This document shows positions 41,501 through 49,296 of a DNA stretch of 55,866 nt, one piece after another. The notes beneath the pieces are model-generated. The model was given only the letters and a program-made list of their open reading frames with translations, was not told the origin of the DNA and ran no database searches. How positions within the stretch are numbered: the first letter of the stretch is position 1; each line of letters begins with the position of its first letter. The position numbers were made by a program, and so were the translations under genes. The stretch is from Chloroflexota bacterium (lineage in GTDB: Bacteria > Chloroflexota > Anaerolineae > Promineifilales > Promineifilaceae), in the NCBI GenBank assembly GCA_022616275.1, contig JAKEFB010000237.1:1-55866 (forward strand), given 5' to 3'.

Positions 41501-42348
41501 CCTTCCACCAGGCGAATCCGGCCGCCCTTCGTCTCCATGTTCCGCAGCGCCACCAGCAAGATCAGGGCAAAGACAAACAGCCCGACGCCTAAGCCCAACC
41601 AGGGGCCACGGCTCCCCGACCAGTAAATGGCCATAATTTGGGCCAGGAAACAGAAGACGTAGTAGATGAAAGCGCGAATATAGTCCGTATAGGGGACAAC
41701 CGCCTCGTTCATGATCCCGGTAAAGGCATCAATCATCCGGGCCACGGTCAGGAGCAGGGCCATGATGAGGTAGGCAGCGATAAAAATAGCGTTGCCCATG
41801 TGGCCGGCCACCCGTTCCTGCACGTCACCCCCCCACGGCAGCGGGTCCACGCCGGCGTGCTGGAGCACCCCGTACAGAGAAACGGGAATACTGGTCACAA
41901 TCACGGCCGTGACCACCCGCTCCACCTGGGCCCGTGTGCGCATCGTGGCCGCCATCAAAGCAAAAATGACGATGTAAGAGAGTGTCGTGTACGTCCCCTG
42001 GAGACGCTGGTACGACCCGGCCCAACTGATCCGGGGCGCGACCGAAAAGAGGGTCGAGACCAGATAAACGATAACCAGTAGAAAAACCGGCAAAACAAAC
42101 GGCCGGCGCCAGATAGAATCAGCGTCCTTCCAGCGCAGCCAGCCCAACCTCTGCCAGCCACGGCCGTCAATAAATTTCACCAGCCAGGCGATGGCCATCA
42201 GCAAGGCAATAGAGCGCAGCAAGGCCAGCTTATCAGGTTCAAAAACGCGCGCGGAGTAGACGTTGAAAAATAGAGGAACGGCAATGACGGCTACCAGCCA
42301 GCCAGCCTCGATAAATCCTTCACACCAGCGCGAAAGCCTGGAATCCAT
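38518..42348 (-). CDS. O-antigen-ligase-like membrane protein with C-terminal TPR domain
   Basis: A protein of about 1276 residues. Around 18 transmembrane segments fill residues 15-1000, with the Wzy_C/O-antigen ligase region in the middle: LPDRSHNETFDALVITGVAG, then WQILYVSVFYYAF, following a long exoplasmic loop of about 110 residues. The last 270 residues are TPRs (ERAVELAPLEDTYYLWLGRA, YYEAALNLSPHNAVIWNEYA, YEEARERANAQVPPWNVDY). It is likely a polymerase or ligase acting on lipid-linked glycans made by the cluster that begins 300 bases upstream. ATG 42348, with GAGAGG before it, is chosen over the adjoining TTG. Fusing TPRs to this family is common in Chloroflexota. Confidence 0.8.
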   Translation of the reverse strand: MDSRLSRWCEGFIEAGWLVAVIAVPLFFNVYSARVFEPDKLALLRSIALLMAIAWLVKFIDGRGWQRLGWLRWKDADSIWRRPFVLPVFLLVIVYLVSTLFSVAPRISWAGSYQRLQGTYTTLSYIVIFALMAATMRTRAQVERVVTAVIVTSIPVSLYGVLQHAGVDPLPWGGDVQERVAGHMGNAIFIAAYLIMALLLTVARMIDAFTGIMNEAVVPYTDYIRAFIYYVFCFLAQIMAIYWSGSRGPWLGLGVGLFVFALILLVALRNMETKGGRIRLVEGVRAFVVVAVAVLLPLYLASGPLRSTGPVNSLVIFAAGTAVLAAAILIADAIRRGWRWVWLDWISLAVLLGALLVLFNAPPAATEPYQDTPVAGNVLTTLSSWRDIRGVGRLGRLLEDNQDTGKVRVLIWQGVLELIRPHEPIEFPGGRPDKFNFLRPLIGYGPESMYLVYNRFFPPELGTVEARGALPDRSHNETFDALVITGVAGFLAWQILYVSVFYYAFRWLGVVRTRRDRNLLIGLWVAGAVVVGLAFSWWRGPVYLGVAIPFGSILGLVLYLIYYALLAEPGEEAAKVHPFQMERLLMMALVGAVAAHYVEIHFGIAIAATRLHFFVYLALLFVIGHWQPYAQEAAVAVEENQASRQRKGLRQAPAAAQSGWLSSALVYGLMMALLVGILGYEFMRYTAPPGRQILQLADVPSAGEIFHQSLFVHSDRGFVDSPFVFLMIAAAWALGTLATLSEMAKQGLVSFGPVSGKLAAGRPRLAAGVFGLMVVVGLILRAFLPQPEGVSTTRLIGLALFWLWILAAGVAALLLLAGHRAARRTAGIIGLIGLLAAIPAMVAGGYASLFGLILGLGSLAALYLLWDKGWTPVFGPAAVIGLLSAAIGFFYAYFQAFQVRTAIIISGLQGVDEVERRVLEADYQTGYLTVSYLFVAGLLVILALALSQWRASREHQAAPAVATISLVALVIVGLYVVYQTNLRVIHADMVYDRGAAFEGRWDYAAAIYERAVELAPLEDTYYLWLGRAYLENSSVTADPASRASLLETAREKLERARVISPLNADHTTNLARLHTRWAALSTDGEREENIQTAISYYEAALNLSPHNAVIWNEYAQLVHSLQGECDRAIELYDRSAEIDPFYSNTYFDRSKIYLACAEQAAGEEQQAYYAGAIASLEEGLARQPGDPRFWLEKGQVYQQLENFEEALAAYEEARERANAQVPPWNVDYLMATLFLDMGDLDRARLLGQEALAAAPPEQQAEIQALLNEVEAGGSTP

Positions 42349-42365
42349 CAAACCTCTCGGTAAAT

Positions 42366-42393
42366 AGCTGTCAGCTATAAGCTGTAAGCTTTT
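42366..42393. repeat. AGCTxxx heptamer array upstream of the ligase gene
   Basis: AGCTGTC, AGCTATA, AGCTGTA, AGCTTTT: four 7-base units. It lies 18 bases upstream of the ligase start on the minus strand, the only array here that is not at a gene 3' end. The rest of 42394-42523 holds no gene. Confidence 0.6.
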
Positions 42394-42523
42394 TCATTCG
42401 TTCGTGGTGGGCTGTCGCCCGTGTGAACTCCTTCCTTACTACCAGAGTCCACCTGGCCGGCCCTGGCCGGCGCCATACACACTGCTATTGATCTTACCTG
42501 ATCGCCAAAGGGTGAACAACTCT

Positions 42524-42629
42524 ATAGTGCCTGGCATGGGACAGAACCACTCCTCTGTCTACCATAGTGCCTGGCACGGGGCAGAACCACCGCGGATAAT
42601 TTAAGACCGTTTGCCCCGTGCCAGGCACT
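42524..42629. repeat. Repeat cluster with AGTGCCTGGCAC core
   Basis: Two direct copies (42524-42550 and 42564-42590, beginning ATAGTGCCTGGCA) are followed by an inverted copy. 42566-42582 and 42613-42629 are exact 17-base complements, AGTGCCTGGCACGGGGC. It lies just beyond the stop of the GT4 gene and could fold into a terminator-like hairpin. The core resembles REP-type dispersed palindromes. Confidence 0.8.
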
Positions 42630-42636
42630 TCGGGAT

Positions 42637-43743
42637 CTAACGCTTCGGCTGCGCTTCCTCCAGCACCTCCTGGTAGATCCACTCAACCTGTTCCGCCATT
42701 CTCTCCAAGGTGAACTCGGCCAGCGCCCGTTGCCGGCCGGTCTGCCCCATGCGCCGGCGCAGGTCAGCGTCCTTGAGGAGACAGTTGATCGCCTCGGCCA
42801 GCGCGGCCGGCTCTTTAGGCGGGACTACCAGCCCCGTAGCGCCATGCTGGACAACGTAAGACGTTCCAGTTCCCAGCTCGGTGGTGACGCAGGCCAGTCC
42901 CGAAGCCATCGCCTCCACCAGGACAGTGCCAAAGGCTTCGGCGCGCACGTTGGCCGGCAGCACGAACAGGTCGGCGCTGGCGTAAATCCCTGGCAACTCC
43001 TGGTCGCCGACGTGCCCCAGGAACTTCACCCGGCTGGCCACCCCCAGGGCCGCCGCCAACTCTTGCCAGACCGGCTGCATAGGCCCATCCCCGGCCAGCA
43101 ACAACTCGGCGTCAATTTGGGTCATCGCCCGCAGCAGGTCGTCCACCCCTTTGTAGTAGCGGTGGCGGCCGACAAACAACAGCCGTGGTGGCCCGGATAA
43201 AGGCAGCAGTGGTTCGGCGGCCGCAAATGGCTGCGGGTTAATGCCTAAGGGCACGACGGTACAGTTGTCGGCCAGTTGCTTCAGGTAGGGCGAGGAAGCA
43301 AGGTGGTTGGGGCTGGTCGCCAAAATCCGGGCTGCCCGGCGTAGGGCCTGCCAGAGGAGCGGCCGGTACAGGGCCACTATTCTTCTTTGCCGCACCACGT
43401 CGCTGTGGTAGGTGAGCACCCATGGCCGTTTACCCCCGGCCAGGAGCTGGCTGACTTCGGCTACCGGGTAGGGAAAGTGCAGATGAACAATATCGGCCAC
43501 TTCACGCCCCAGGGCAATCGGGAAGACGAGACTGATCGGCGTGGACGCTATGGTTGCCAGCCGTGGCACCCGGACCACCCGTACCCCGTGTAAAATTTCC
43601 TCCGGCCGTTCCGGCCCAGGATTAGTGACCAGGACTGTTACCTGGTGACCGGCCGCGACCTGCGTTTCAGCCAGGTCCTTGAGGTGATTCTCAATACCGC
43701 CGACGACGGGGTGGTAGTCCTTATAAAGGTGAAGAATTCTCAT
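42637..43743 (-). CDS. GT4-family glycosyltransferase
   Basis: A 368-residue retaining GT-B enzyme. The N-terminal Rossmann domain starts MRILHLYKDYHPVVGGIENH, typical of GT4 with its glycine loop. The C-terminal donor-binding domain has LLFVGRHRYYKGVDDLLRA (about 188-206), LFVLPANVRAEAFGTVLVEA with the E-x7-E motif, and GATGLVVPPKEPAALAEAI. It uses a nucleotide-sugar donor and probably adds a sugar to a lipid-linked glycan at the cytoplasmic face. It is transcribed divergently from the plus-strand polysaccharide cluster with 34 bases between start codons. Donor and linkage cannot be assigned. It ends in the repeat cluster. Confidence 0.88.
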   Translation of the reverse strand: MRILHLYKDYHPVVGGIENHLKDLAETQVAAGHQVTVLVTNPGPERPEEILHGVRVVRVPRLATIASTPISLVFPIALGREVADIVHLHFPYPVAEVSQLLAGGKRPWVLTYHSDVVRQRRIVALYRPLLWQALRRAARILATSPNHLASSPYLKQLADNCTVVPLGINPQPFAAAEPLLPLSGPPRLLFVGRHRYYKGVDDLLRAMTQIDAELLLAGDGPMQPVWQELAAALGVASRVKFLGHVGDQELPGIYASADLFVLPANVRAEAFGTVLVEAMASGLACVTTELGTGTSYVVQHGATGLVVPPKEPAALAEAINCLLKDADLRRRMGQTGRQRALAEFTLERMAEQVEWIYQEVLEEAQPKR

Positions 43744-43777
43744 GATCTTTCAGGCCGCCCATGTTATGATTGCGGCA

Positions 43778-44956
43778 ATGCAACTTACTGCCCACGTCAT
43801 TTCTTTCCCTGTTCGCTTCAAAATCGCCCGCTCGTACATCCTCTATTCCCACCACGTCGTTGTCACGACAGCAAGCAGCACTTTCCTGGGGGCGGGCTCC
43901 GGCGTATTGTATCGTAGCATGGGCTGGCGGGTGTGGCAATTGTGGCACGGCTGGCTCCGCCAGCGATTGGCTGCTTTGACGCCGGATAACCTGCAAAGGG
44001 GCTGGCAGCCGCTCCTGGAGGAGATCATTCCAGTAGAACCGGGCTTGGCCTTCGCCGTTGACGCCGCCCTTTGGGACTTGAAGGGCCAGATGGAAGGGCA
44101 GCCGGCCGCGGCCATGCTTGGCGGTATCTGCCGGACAACCATCCCCATCACCGAGCAAATCTTTATCGCCGATTGGGCGCAGAGCCGGGAAGAACTCAGG
44201 CAAATAATGGCTCGCGGCACCAGGCAAGTAAAGGTTAAAATTGGCTTCGGTGTGCGGCAGGACGTCGCTCTGGTCCGCCGTGTCCGCGACTTCGTTAGCC
44301 GGGACGTGGAATTGCGTGTGGACGCCAACCGGGCCTATACATTTTCTGAATCGGCCGGCCTCTACCGCCAACTGGCGGAATTGGGGATTCTGGCCGTCGA
44401 GGAGCCACTCCGGGAGCCGTGGCCGGTGCTGCGCCAATTCCGCCAGGCTATAGGGTTGCCGGTCATGCTGGACGAAAGTATTTTGACGCTGGACGATTTG
44501 CGGCAGGCGATTGACGCCAGGGCGATTGACAGCCTGAACATCAAGCTGACCCGCACCGGCGGCTTAAGCCAGGCTCTGCTCTATCGCCGCCTTTGCCAGG
44601 AGGCCGGCCTGGCTGTCTCCCTGGGTTGTAACGAAGATTTAGGACCGGGCATGGCTGCTATTTTGCACTTCTCGGCCGCTACCAGCCATCTCTATGCCAC
44701 AGAAGGGCTGGGTAATCTGCGTCTGGGCCTGGACCTGGTTCGCGAACCGGCCGTCATTCAGGATGGGGAGGTCGCGCTACCGGCCGGACCGGGCCTGGGT
44801 GTTCATTTATCCCCTGATTGGCCGCAGCAGTTAGCCGGCCGGACCACTGCCTTCGACCTGGATCAAGGACCGGCCGGCCGCCTGCGGGCTTTCAGCGCCG
44901 CCGCTCGCCTGCGCCAGCGGGCGGCTAATGCCCTGTTTCGGGCGGGCAGGTTATGA
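43778..44956 (+). CDS. Enolase-superfamily enzyme, MLE/dipeptide-epimerase subgroup
   Basis: A 392-residue enzyme. The catalytic KxK pair is Lys152/Lys154 in VKVKIGFG, metal ligands are Asp182 (RVDANRAY), Glu208 (AVEEPL) and Asp232 (LDES), and the second catalytic lysine is Lys256 (NIKLTRTGG), all spaced as in muconate cycloisomerase-type enzymes such as L-Ala-D/L-Glu epimerase and o-succinylbenzoate synthase. A lid domain precedes the barrel. The reaction is deprotonation next to a carboxylate; the substrate is unknown. ATG 43778 (MQLTAHVI) resembles usual starts of the family, although earlier ATGs exist. TATGAT at 43765-43770 might be its -10, which would make the message nearly leaderless. 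Its TGA overlaps the next gene's ATG, so it belongs to the polysaccharide operon. Confidence 0.85.
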   Translation: MQLTAHVISFPVRFKIARSYILYSHHVVVTTASSTFLGAGSGVLYRSMGWRVWQLWHGWLRQRLAALTPDNLQRGWQPLLEEIIPVEPGLAFAVDAALWDLKGQMEGQPAAAMLGGICRTTIPITEQIFIADWAQSREELRQIMARGTRQVKVKIGFGVRQDVALVRRVRDFVSRDVELRVDANRAYTFSESAGLYRQLAELGILAVEEPLREPWPVLRQFRQAIGLPVMLDESILTLDDLRQAIDARAIDSLNIKLTRTGGLSQALLYRRLCQEAGLAVSLGCNEDLGPGMAAILHFSAATSHLYATEGLGNLRLGLDLVREPAVIQDGEVALPAGPGLGVHLSPDWPQQLAGRTTAFDLDQGPAGRLRAFSAAARLRQRAANALFRAGRL

Positions 44957-46080
44957 TGCGTATCTGCTCTCCCCAGTTGGGCCTGTCACCCCAGGCGGCG
45001 CTTGGTGGCGAAGTTTATGACCGGGAGTTGTTAACCCGCCTGGCCGGGTTGGGAGCAGACGTGGACGTGTTATTGCCGGCCGGCCAGCCTTACCCCCCGG
45101 TGACCGGCCTCCACGTCACCTTTCTGCCCCTCCGGCGTGGCTATCGCTGGTTTATCAGTAACCCCCTCCTGGTACACTACATCGGCCGGGCTTACCGGCG
45201 GCAACCCTTTGACGTCCTGCGCGTTCACTCGCTGCGTTTTACCGGCCTGGCCGCCCTCTGGGCGCGGCGACTTTATCACCTGCCGGTTCCTATTATGGCC
45301 CACCACCACCACCTCGACCGCGACCGGTGGACCGGCCAGGTCGAGCGACGGGTTGCCCAGGCGGTGGATCGCCTTATCACCGGCAGCCACTTTGCCCGGC
45401 AACAGTTGGTCCGGGAACTGAAAGTGAGCGGAGATAAAATTGCCGTGGTCTATTACGGTGTGGCCGACCATTACCGGCCGGGGCCGGCCGGCGAAATGAT
45501 CGGCCGGCAACTGAACCCATTCGGTGGCCCCATCCTGCTCCACGTCGGCTCGCTGAAACCCCGCAAGAACCTGCCGGCCCTTCTGGAGGCCTTTGCCAGC
45601 GTCCTCCCTCACTTTCCCAAGGCGCGGCTGGTGCTGGTCGGCCGGGGACCTAGCAAGAGCGTTTTGCAGGCCCAGGCCCGGCAACTCGGCCTCGCCCCGG
45701 CCGTGTACTTTGCCGGTTTCGTCAGTGAAGAAGACAAGCTGGCCTATTACCGGAGCGCTACTCTCATTGTCAGCCCATCGCTGCTGGAAGGATTTGGCTT
45801 TGCCGTGGCCGAAGCCATGGCCTGCGGCCGGCCTGTCGTGGCCACCCAGGCCGGCTCCCTGCCGGAACTCGTCGCCGATGGCGAAACTGGCCTGCTGGCC
45901 CCGGCCGGCGACGCAGCGGCCCTGAGCCAGGCCATTCTACGACTGCTCAGGGACGAGGAACTCGCCCGCCGGATGGGCCAGGCCGGCGCAGCTCGCGTGG
46001 ACGCGCTCTTTCGTTGGGACCGGGCGGCGCGCCTAACCTGGCAACAATACGAGGCTTTGTTATGCCCGCCGGCCAGTTAG
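44953..46080 (+). CDS. GT4-family glycosyltransferase
   Basis: A 375-residue GT-B enzyme. The N-terminal domain opens MMRICSPQLGLSPQAALGGE, and the donor domain has LLHVGSLKPRKNLPALLEAF (about 195-214), SPSLLEGFGFAVAEAMACGRP with the E-x7-E motif, and GETGLLAPAGD. The MAHHHHLDRDRWTG segment near residue 115 is rich in histidine, probably a chance feature. The start overlaps the preceding TGA by four bases (ATGA), and the end overlaps the methyltransferase by 19 bases. It should extend the lipid-linked glycan at the inner membrane surface; sugar and linkage are unknown. Confidence 0.88.
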   Translation: MMRICSPQLGLSPQAALGGEVYDRELLTRLAGLGADVDVLLPAGQPYPPVTGLHVTFLPLRRGYRWFISNPLLVHYIGRAYRRQPFDVLRVHSLRFTGLAALWARRLYHLPVPIMAHHHHLDRDRWTGQVERRVAQAVDRLITGSHFARQQLVRELKVSGDKIAVVYYGVADHYRPGPAGEMIGRQLNPFGGPILLHVGSLKPRKNLPALLEAFASVLPHFPKARLVLVGRGPSKSVLQAQARQLGLAPAVYFAGFVSEEDKLAYYRSATLIVSPSLLEGFGFAVAEAMACGRPVVATQAGSLPELVADGETGLLAPAGDAAALSQAILRLLRDEELARRMGQAGAARVDALFRWDRAARLTWQQYEALLCPPAS

Positions 46081-46865
46081 ACCGTGCTTACCTCCAGGCT
46101 GTGATTCACCTGAACCGTCTGGCCAAGTCGGCCGCCGTACGCCTGACCCGGCTTACAGGTAAGAGCCGCGTCCCCATCCATCCCAAGCACCTGGCCAATC
46201 TTAGCCAAAGCCGCTGGTATCTGGAGTACGTCGAGCCCGGCCAGCCCGTCCTGGATGTTGGCTGTGGCAATGGGATCCACACGCTTCGTGTGGCCGGCCG
46301 GGCCGGGACAACCGCTGGCCTGGATTACAATTGGCATCACCTGCAAATGGCCAAAATGTTGAGCAACGGGCCGGGGGCGACGGCCGTGACCTTCCTGCTC
46401 GGCCGCGTCGAGCAGGGTCTGCCGTTTGCCGCCGGCGCTTTCCAGCGGGTGTTGTTGCTGGACGTGATCGAGCACCTGCACCAGCGGGTAGAACTCTTGC
46501 GGGAGATTTACCGGGTCTTGCGACCGGAGGGCCTGTTGCTGCTTTCTGCTCCCAATAGCCACACCCGCTGGAAGCAGCGCCTGCGGGCGGCCGGCCTCTT
46601 GTCATATACCGATCCCGATCACAAGGTCGAGTATTGCTGGGACGAACTCGTAGCCGAGTTACGGGCCGGCGGCTTTGAACCCCGGGATAAACCAATGCCG
46701 ATTGTTTACGATACGCCCTGGGCCGGCTTCATTGACCTGACCGGCGGCCTGTCGCTGTCGCTCTACCGCCGGCTCAGCGAGTGGAAAAGGCAAATGGCCG
46801 GCCGTTACCCGGACGATACTACCGGCTGGCGCGTCGTCTGCTGCAAGGTGGCCAGCCCATCATGA
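46062..46865 (+). CDS. SAM-dependent methyltransferase (class I)
   Basis: A 267-residue protein with a seven-stranded Rossmann methyltransferase core: motif I VLDVGCGNGIHTLRVAG (about 64-80), the acidic end of strand 2 in AGLDYNWHHL, and motif IV/post-I RVLLLDVIEHLHQ (about 130-142), with LRPEGLLLLSAPNSH as strand 5. The N-terminal 50 residues are basic and helical, and a C-terminal extension probably holds the substrate site. It likely methylates a sugar or a terminal group of the glycan. The start ATG 46062 lies inside the end of the GT4 gene and the stop overlaps the next ATG (ATGA), so it is tightly coupled. Confidence 0.85.
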   Translation: MPAGQLDRAYLQAVIHLNRLAKSAAVRLTRLTGKSRVPIHPKHLANLSQSRWYLEYVEPGQPVLDVGCGNGIHTLRVAGRAGTTAGLDYNWHHLQMAKMLSNGPGATAVTFLLGRVEQGLPFAAGAFQRVLLLDVIEHLHQRVELLREIYRVLRPEGLLLLSAPNSHTRWKQRLRAAGLLSYTDPDHKVEYCWDELVAELRAGGFEPRDKPMPIVYDTPWAGFIDLTGGLSLSLYRRLSEWKRQMAGRYPDDTTGWRVVCCKVASPS

Positions 46866-48172
46866 ACATCGGCTTCGTCAGCGACTACTTTCCCCCCTTT
46901 GCCCCAGGAGGGGCCGAGTGGAGCACCTTCTACCTGGCGCAGAAGCTGGCCGGGTCGGAGCGTGTCGTCGTCATAACGCCCAATTACGGCGCGGCCGCCC
47001 GGGAGAATATGGACGGTGTCCTGGTCGAACGCTTCGCCTTTCCCTTCAAGCTGCGCTCTCATCAGGCCCTGTTAGCCTACAGTTGGCACGCCAACCCGTT
47101 GTTTTATCTCTACTCGGCCGTCCCTATTGCCCGCCGGGTGAAAAAGTACCGCCTGGATATCTTGCACGTTCATCACAAGCAGAGCCTGGTTGGCGCAGTG
47201 CTGGCCGGGACCTTTACCGGCACGCCGGTAGTCGCCTCAGTTCGCGATGGGATGGTGCTTTGTCGCTATGGTATGTGCCTCAACGACTTTGACACCCGGC
47301 CCCAAGGCTGCGATTGGTTGACTTATTTTCGCTGCCTATCTGACTACCTGGCCTTGTACCAGCCTGGTATCGGCCGGAGAAAACGACTTCTACGCCAGGC
47401 AACGGCGCTTTACCACCGCCTGGACAGCCATCTAAAAAAATCAGCCCTGCGTCGCGCCAGCGCCATTATTACCAATAGCCTGAAGATGCGACAGATTTAT
47501 GCCTCGCGCGGCATTCACCCAGAAAAAATAGTCACCATCTATAACCCTGCTCCTGTGCTTTCAGAGTGCTCGCCTGCTCCTGTAAAATCTGATGACGCCA
47601 TCCATATTCTTTACGCCGGCAAAATATCGTGGGGCAAAGGAATCCACTTGCTCGTCGAGGCGCTCCCCCTCGTTTGCCAGGCCCTTTCGCCCGGGAATTT
47701 ACGGGTCACGGTGGCCGGCCGCGGCCCTCTCGAGGAGAAACTCAAGCGGCGAGTCGAGGAGCTGGGTCTCGCGCGCCACGTCTACTTTAGCGGCCATCTC
47801 CCCCATGAACTGTTGCAGCAGCTCTACCACCAGGTGGACCTCGTCGTCGTTCCTTCTGTTGTCCAGGAGAGTTTCGGCCGGGTGGCCCTCGAAGCTCTTC
47901 TGAGCAGCGTCCCCGTGGTAGCCAGCAACCGGGGTGGCCTGGCGGAAATTGTCGAAGATGGCGTCACCGGCTTCATTGTCGAACCGGAACCGGGGGCGAT
48001 TGCCCGCGCCGTGGTCCAGGCCCTGCAGTCGCCACAACTGCGGCAGCAGGTCCGCGACGCCTTGCCCGGCCTGCAGTCCAGGTTTGGCGCCGACGTCACC
48101 CGGCAATACCGGCAACTTTATCGGGATGTGCTCGCCGGCCACGGCCGGCCGCGCCAGGAGCCTCTCCCTTGA
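46862..48172 (+). CDS. GT4-family glycosyltransferase
   Basis: A 436-residue GT-B enzyme, longer than its paralogues because of a middle insertion of about 60 residues (CRYGMCLNDFDTRPQGCDWL onward, 140-200) that contains several cysteines and resembles the insert of WcaL/other GT4 enzymes that act on O-antigen. The start is MNIGFVSDYFPPFAPGGAE, the donor domain begins ILYAGKISWGKGIHLLVEAL, and E-x7-E is in VVQESFGRVALEALL. Its final residues overlap the next gene: TGA at 48170-48172 shares TTGA with the TTG start. It is inferred to act in the same glycan pathway. Confidence 0.86.
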   Translation: MNIGFVSDYFPPFAPGGAEWSTFYLAQKLAGSERVVVITPNYGAAARENMDGVLVERFAFPFKLRSHQALLAYSWHANPLFYLYSAVPIARRVKKYRLDILHVHHKQSLVGAVLAGTFTGTPVVASVRDGMVLCRYGMCLNDFDTRPQGCDWLTYFRCLSDYLALYQPGIGRRKRLLRQATALYHRLDSHLKKSALRRASAIITNSLKMRQIYASRGIHPEKIVTIYNPAPVLSECSPAPVKSDDAIHILYAGKISWGKGIHLLVEALPLVCQALSPGNLRVTVAGRGPLEEKLKRRVEELGLARHVYFSGHLPHELLQQLYHQVDLVVVPSVVQESFGRVALEALLSSVPVVASNRGGLAEIVEDGVTGFIVEPEPGAIARAVVQALQSPQLRQQVRDALPGLQSRFGADVTRQYRQLYRDVLAGHGRPRQEPLP

Positions 48173-49296
48173 CAAATACGCCACTTACCCTGGGCCTCTT
48201 GCCACCCTTAAATGGCGGCCTGCAAGCCCTGGCTCAGGCCGGCCAGCAAGATCGGCTGATCGAGCATTACTTTCGCGCTTATGCCCGGAGCTTTGTCCGG
48301 GTCTTCTACTTCAGCTATTTCCCGGAGCAACTGGAACAGTACACCGGCGAGGCCGAGTTGCTGGCTGCCATCAAGCTTTTGCCCGGCCGGCCGGGCCGGC
48401 GCTATACTTTCCGCCTGCCCTTTCGTTGGGCCGGGGAATTACGGCAATGCCAGGTGCTGCGCGTTTTTCAACTCACCGGCGTTATTCCGGCGGCCATGGC
48501 CAGAGTGCGCTGGCGAACGCCCTTCGCGGTGACTTATGGTTACGACTACGCCCGCTTTGCCCGCGCCGAGGGACAGCGGCGCCGCGCCCTGGTGTTGTGG
48601 CTGCTTGAACAGCTTGGCCTGCGTATCGCCAACGCCGTCATCGTCACCACCCCGGCGCTGCGGCAACACGTCAGCCGTTTTATCCCGGCCAATCGCGTCT
48701 ACCTGATTCCCAATACGGTTGATACCGCCCGTTTTGCGCCCGCGCCACACCTTCCCCCCGGCTGTCATCTGCTTTTCGTCGGACGCCTGGAGCGACAGAA
48801 GAATTTGTTCATGCTCTTAGATGCCCTGGAACAAATGGCAAACAAGCCCCGGCTCGTCGTCGTCGGCGACGGCTCACAACGGGCAGAGCTGCTGGCGGCC
48901 GCCGCCCGGCGCGGCATTGACCTGGAATGGCACGGCGTGTTGCCCCACGAGAGCCTGCCCGGCGTGTTGCGCCAGGCCAGCGCCTTTGTGCTGCCCTCGC
49001 TCATTGAAGGCCAGCCTAAGGCCTTGCTGGAAGCCATGAGCTGCGGGCTGCCCTGTGTGGGCCTGAACGTGGCCGGGACCCGGGATGTCATCCGCCACGA
49101 GGAGACGGGCCTGCTGGCTCCGCCAACGGCCGCGGCCCTGGCGGCCGCCCTGGCCAGGCTGATGGATGATCCTGGTCTGGCGCACCGCCTGGGCCGGGCC
49201 GCCAGGCGTTGGGTGGAGAGCCGCTTCAGCCCGCAACAGGTTATACAACAGGAAATCGAGCTGCTGTGCCAGCTCGGGGAAGCGAAAATCGGATGA
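48169..49296 (+). CDS. GT4-family glycosyltransferase
   Basis: A 375-residue GT-B enzyme. The start codon is TTG 48169, shared in a TTGA overlap, with AGGAG 8 bases upstream; this is clearer than any ATG. The N-terminal domain is less typical (LGLLPPLNGGLQALAQAGQ, then FVRVFYFSYFPEQLEQY), but the donor domain is standard: LLFVGRLERQKNLFMLLDAL, LVVVGDGSQRAEL, LPSLIEGQPKALLEAMSCG with a partly modified E-x7-E, then ETGLLAPPT. It is likely cytoplasmic and acts on the same glycan. The N-terminus may recognise a different acceptor from the other GT4 enzymes. Confidence 0.84.
   Translation: MTNTPLTLGLLPPLNGGLQALAQAGQQDRLIEHYFRAYARSFVRVFYFSYFPEQLEQYTGEAELLAAIKLLPGRPGRRYTFRLPFRWAGELRQCQVLRVFQLTGVIPAAMARVRWRTPFAVTYGYDYARFARAEGQRRRALVLWLLEQLGLRIANAVIVTTPALRQHVSRFIPANRVYLIPNTVDTARFAPAPHLPPGCHLLFVGRLERQKNLFMLLDALEQMANKPRLVVVGDGSQRAELLAAAARRGIDLEWHGVLPHESLPGVLRQASAFVLPSLIEGQPKALLEAMSCGLPCVGLNVAGTRDVIRHEETGLLAPPTAAALAAALARLMDDPGLAHRLGRAARRWVESRFSPQQVIQQEIELLCQLGEAKIG

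Noticed and set aside
45293-45313. Histidine-rich run in a GT4 protein as a metal site
   Set aside because: It sits where GT4 enzymes often have a His-containing loop, and nothing else suggests a metal.
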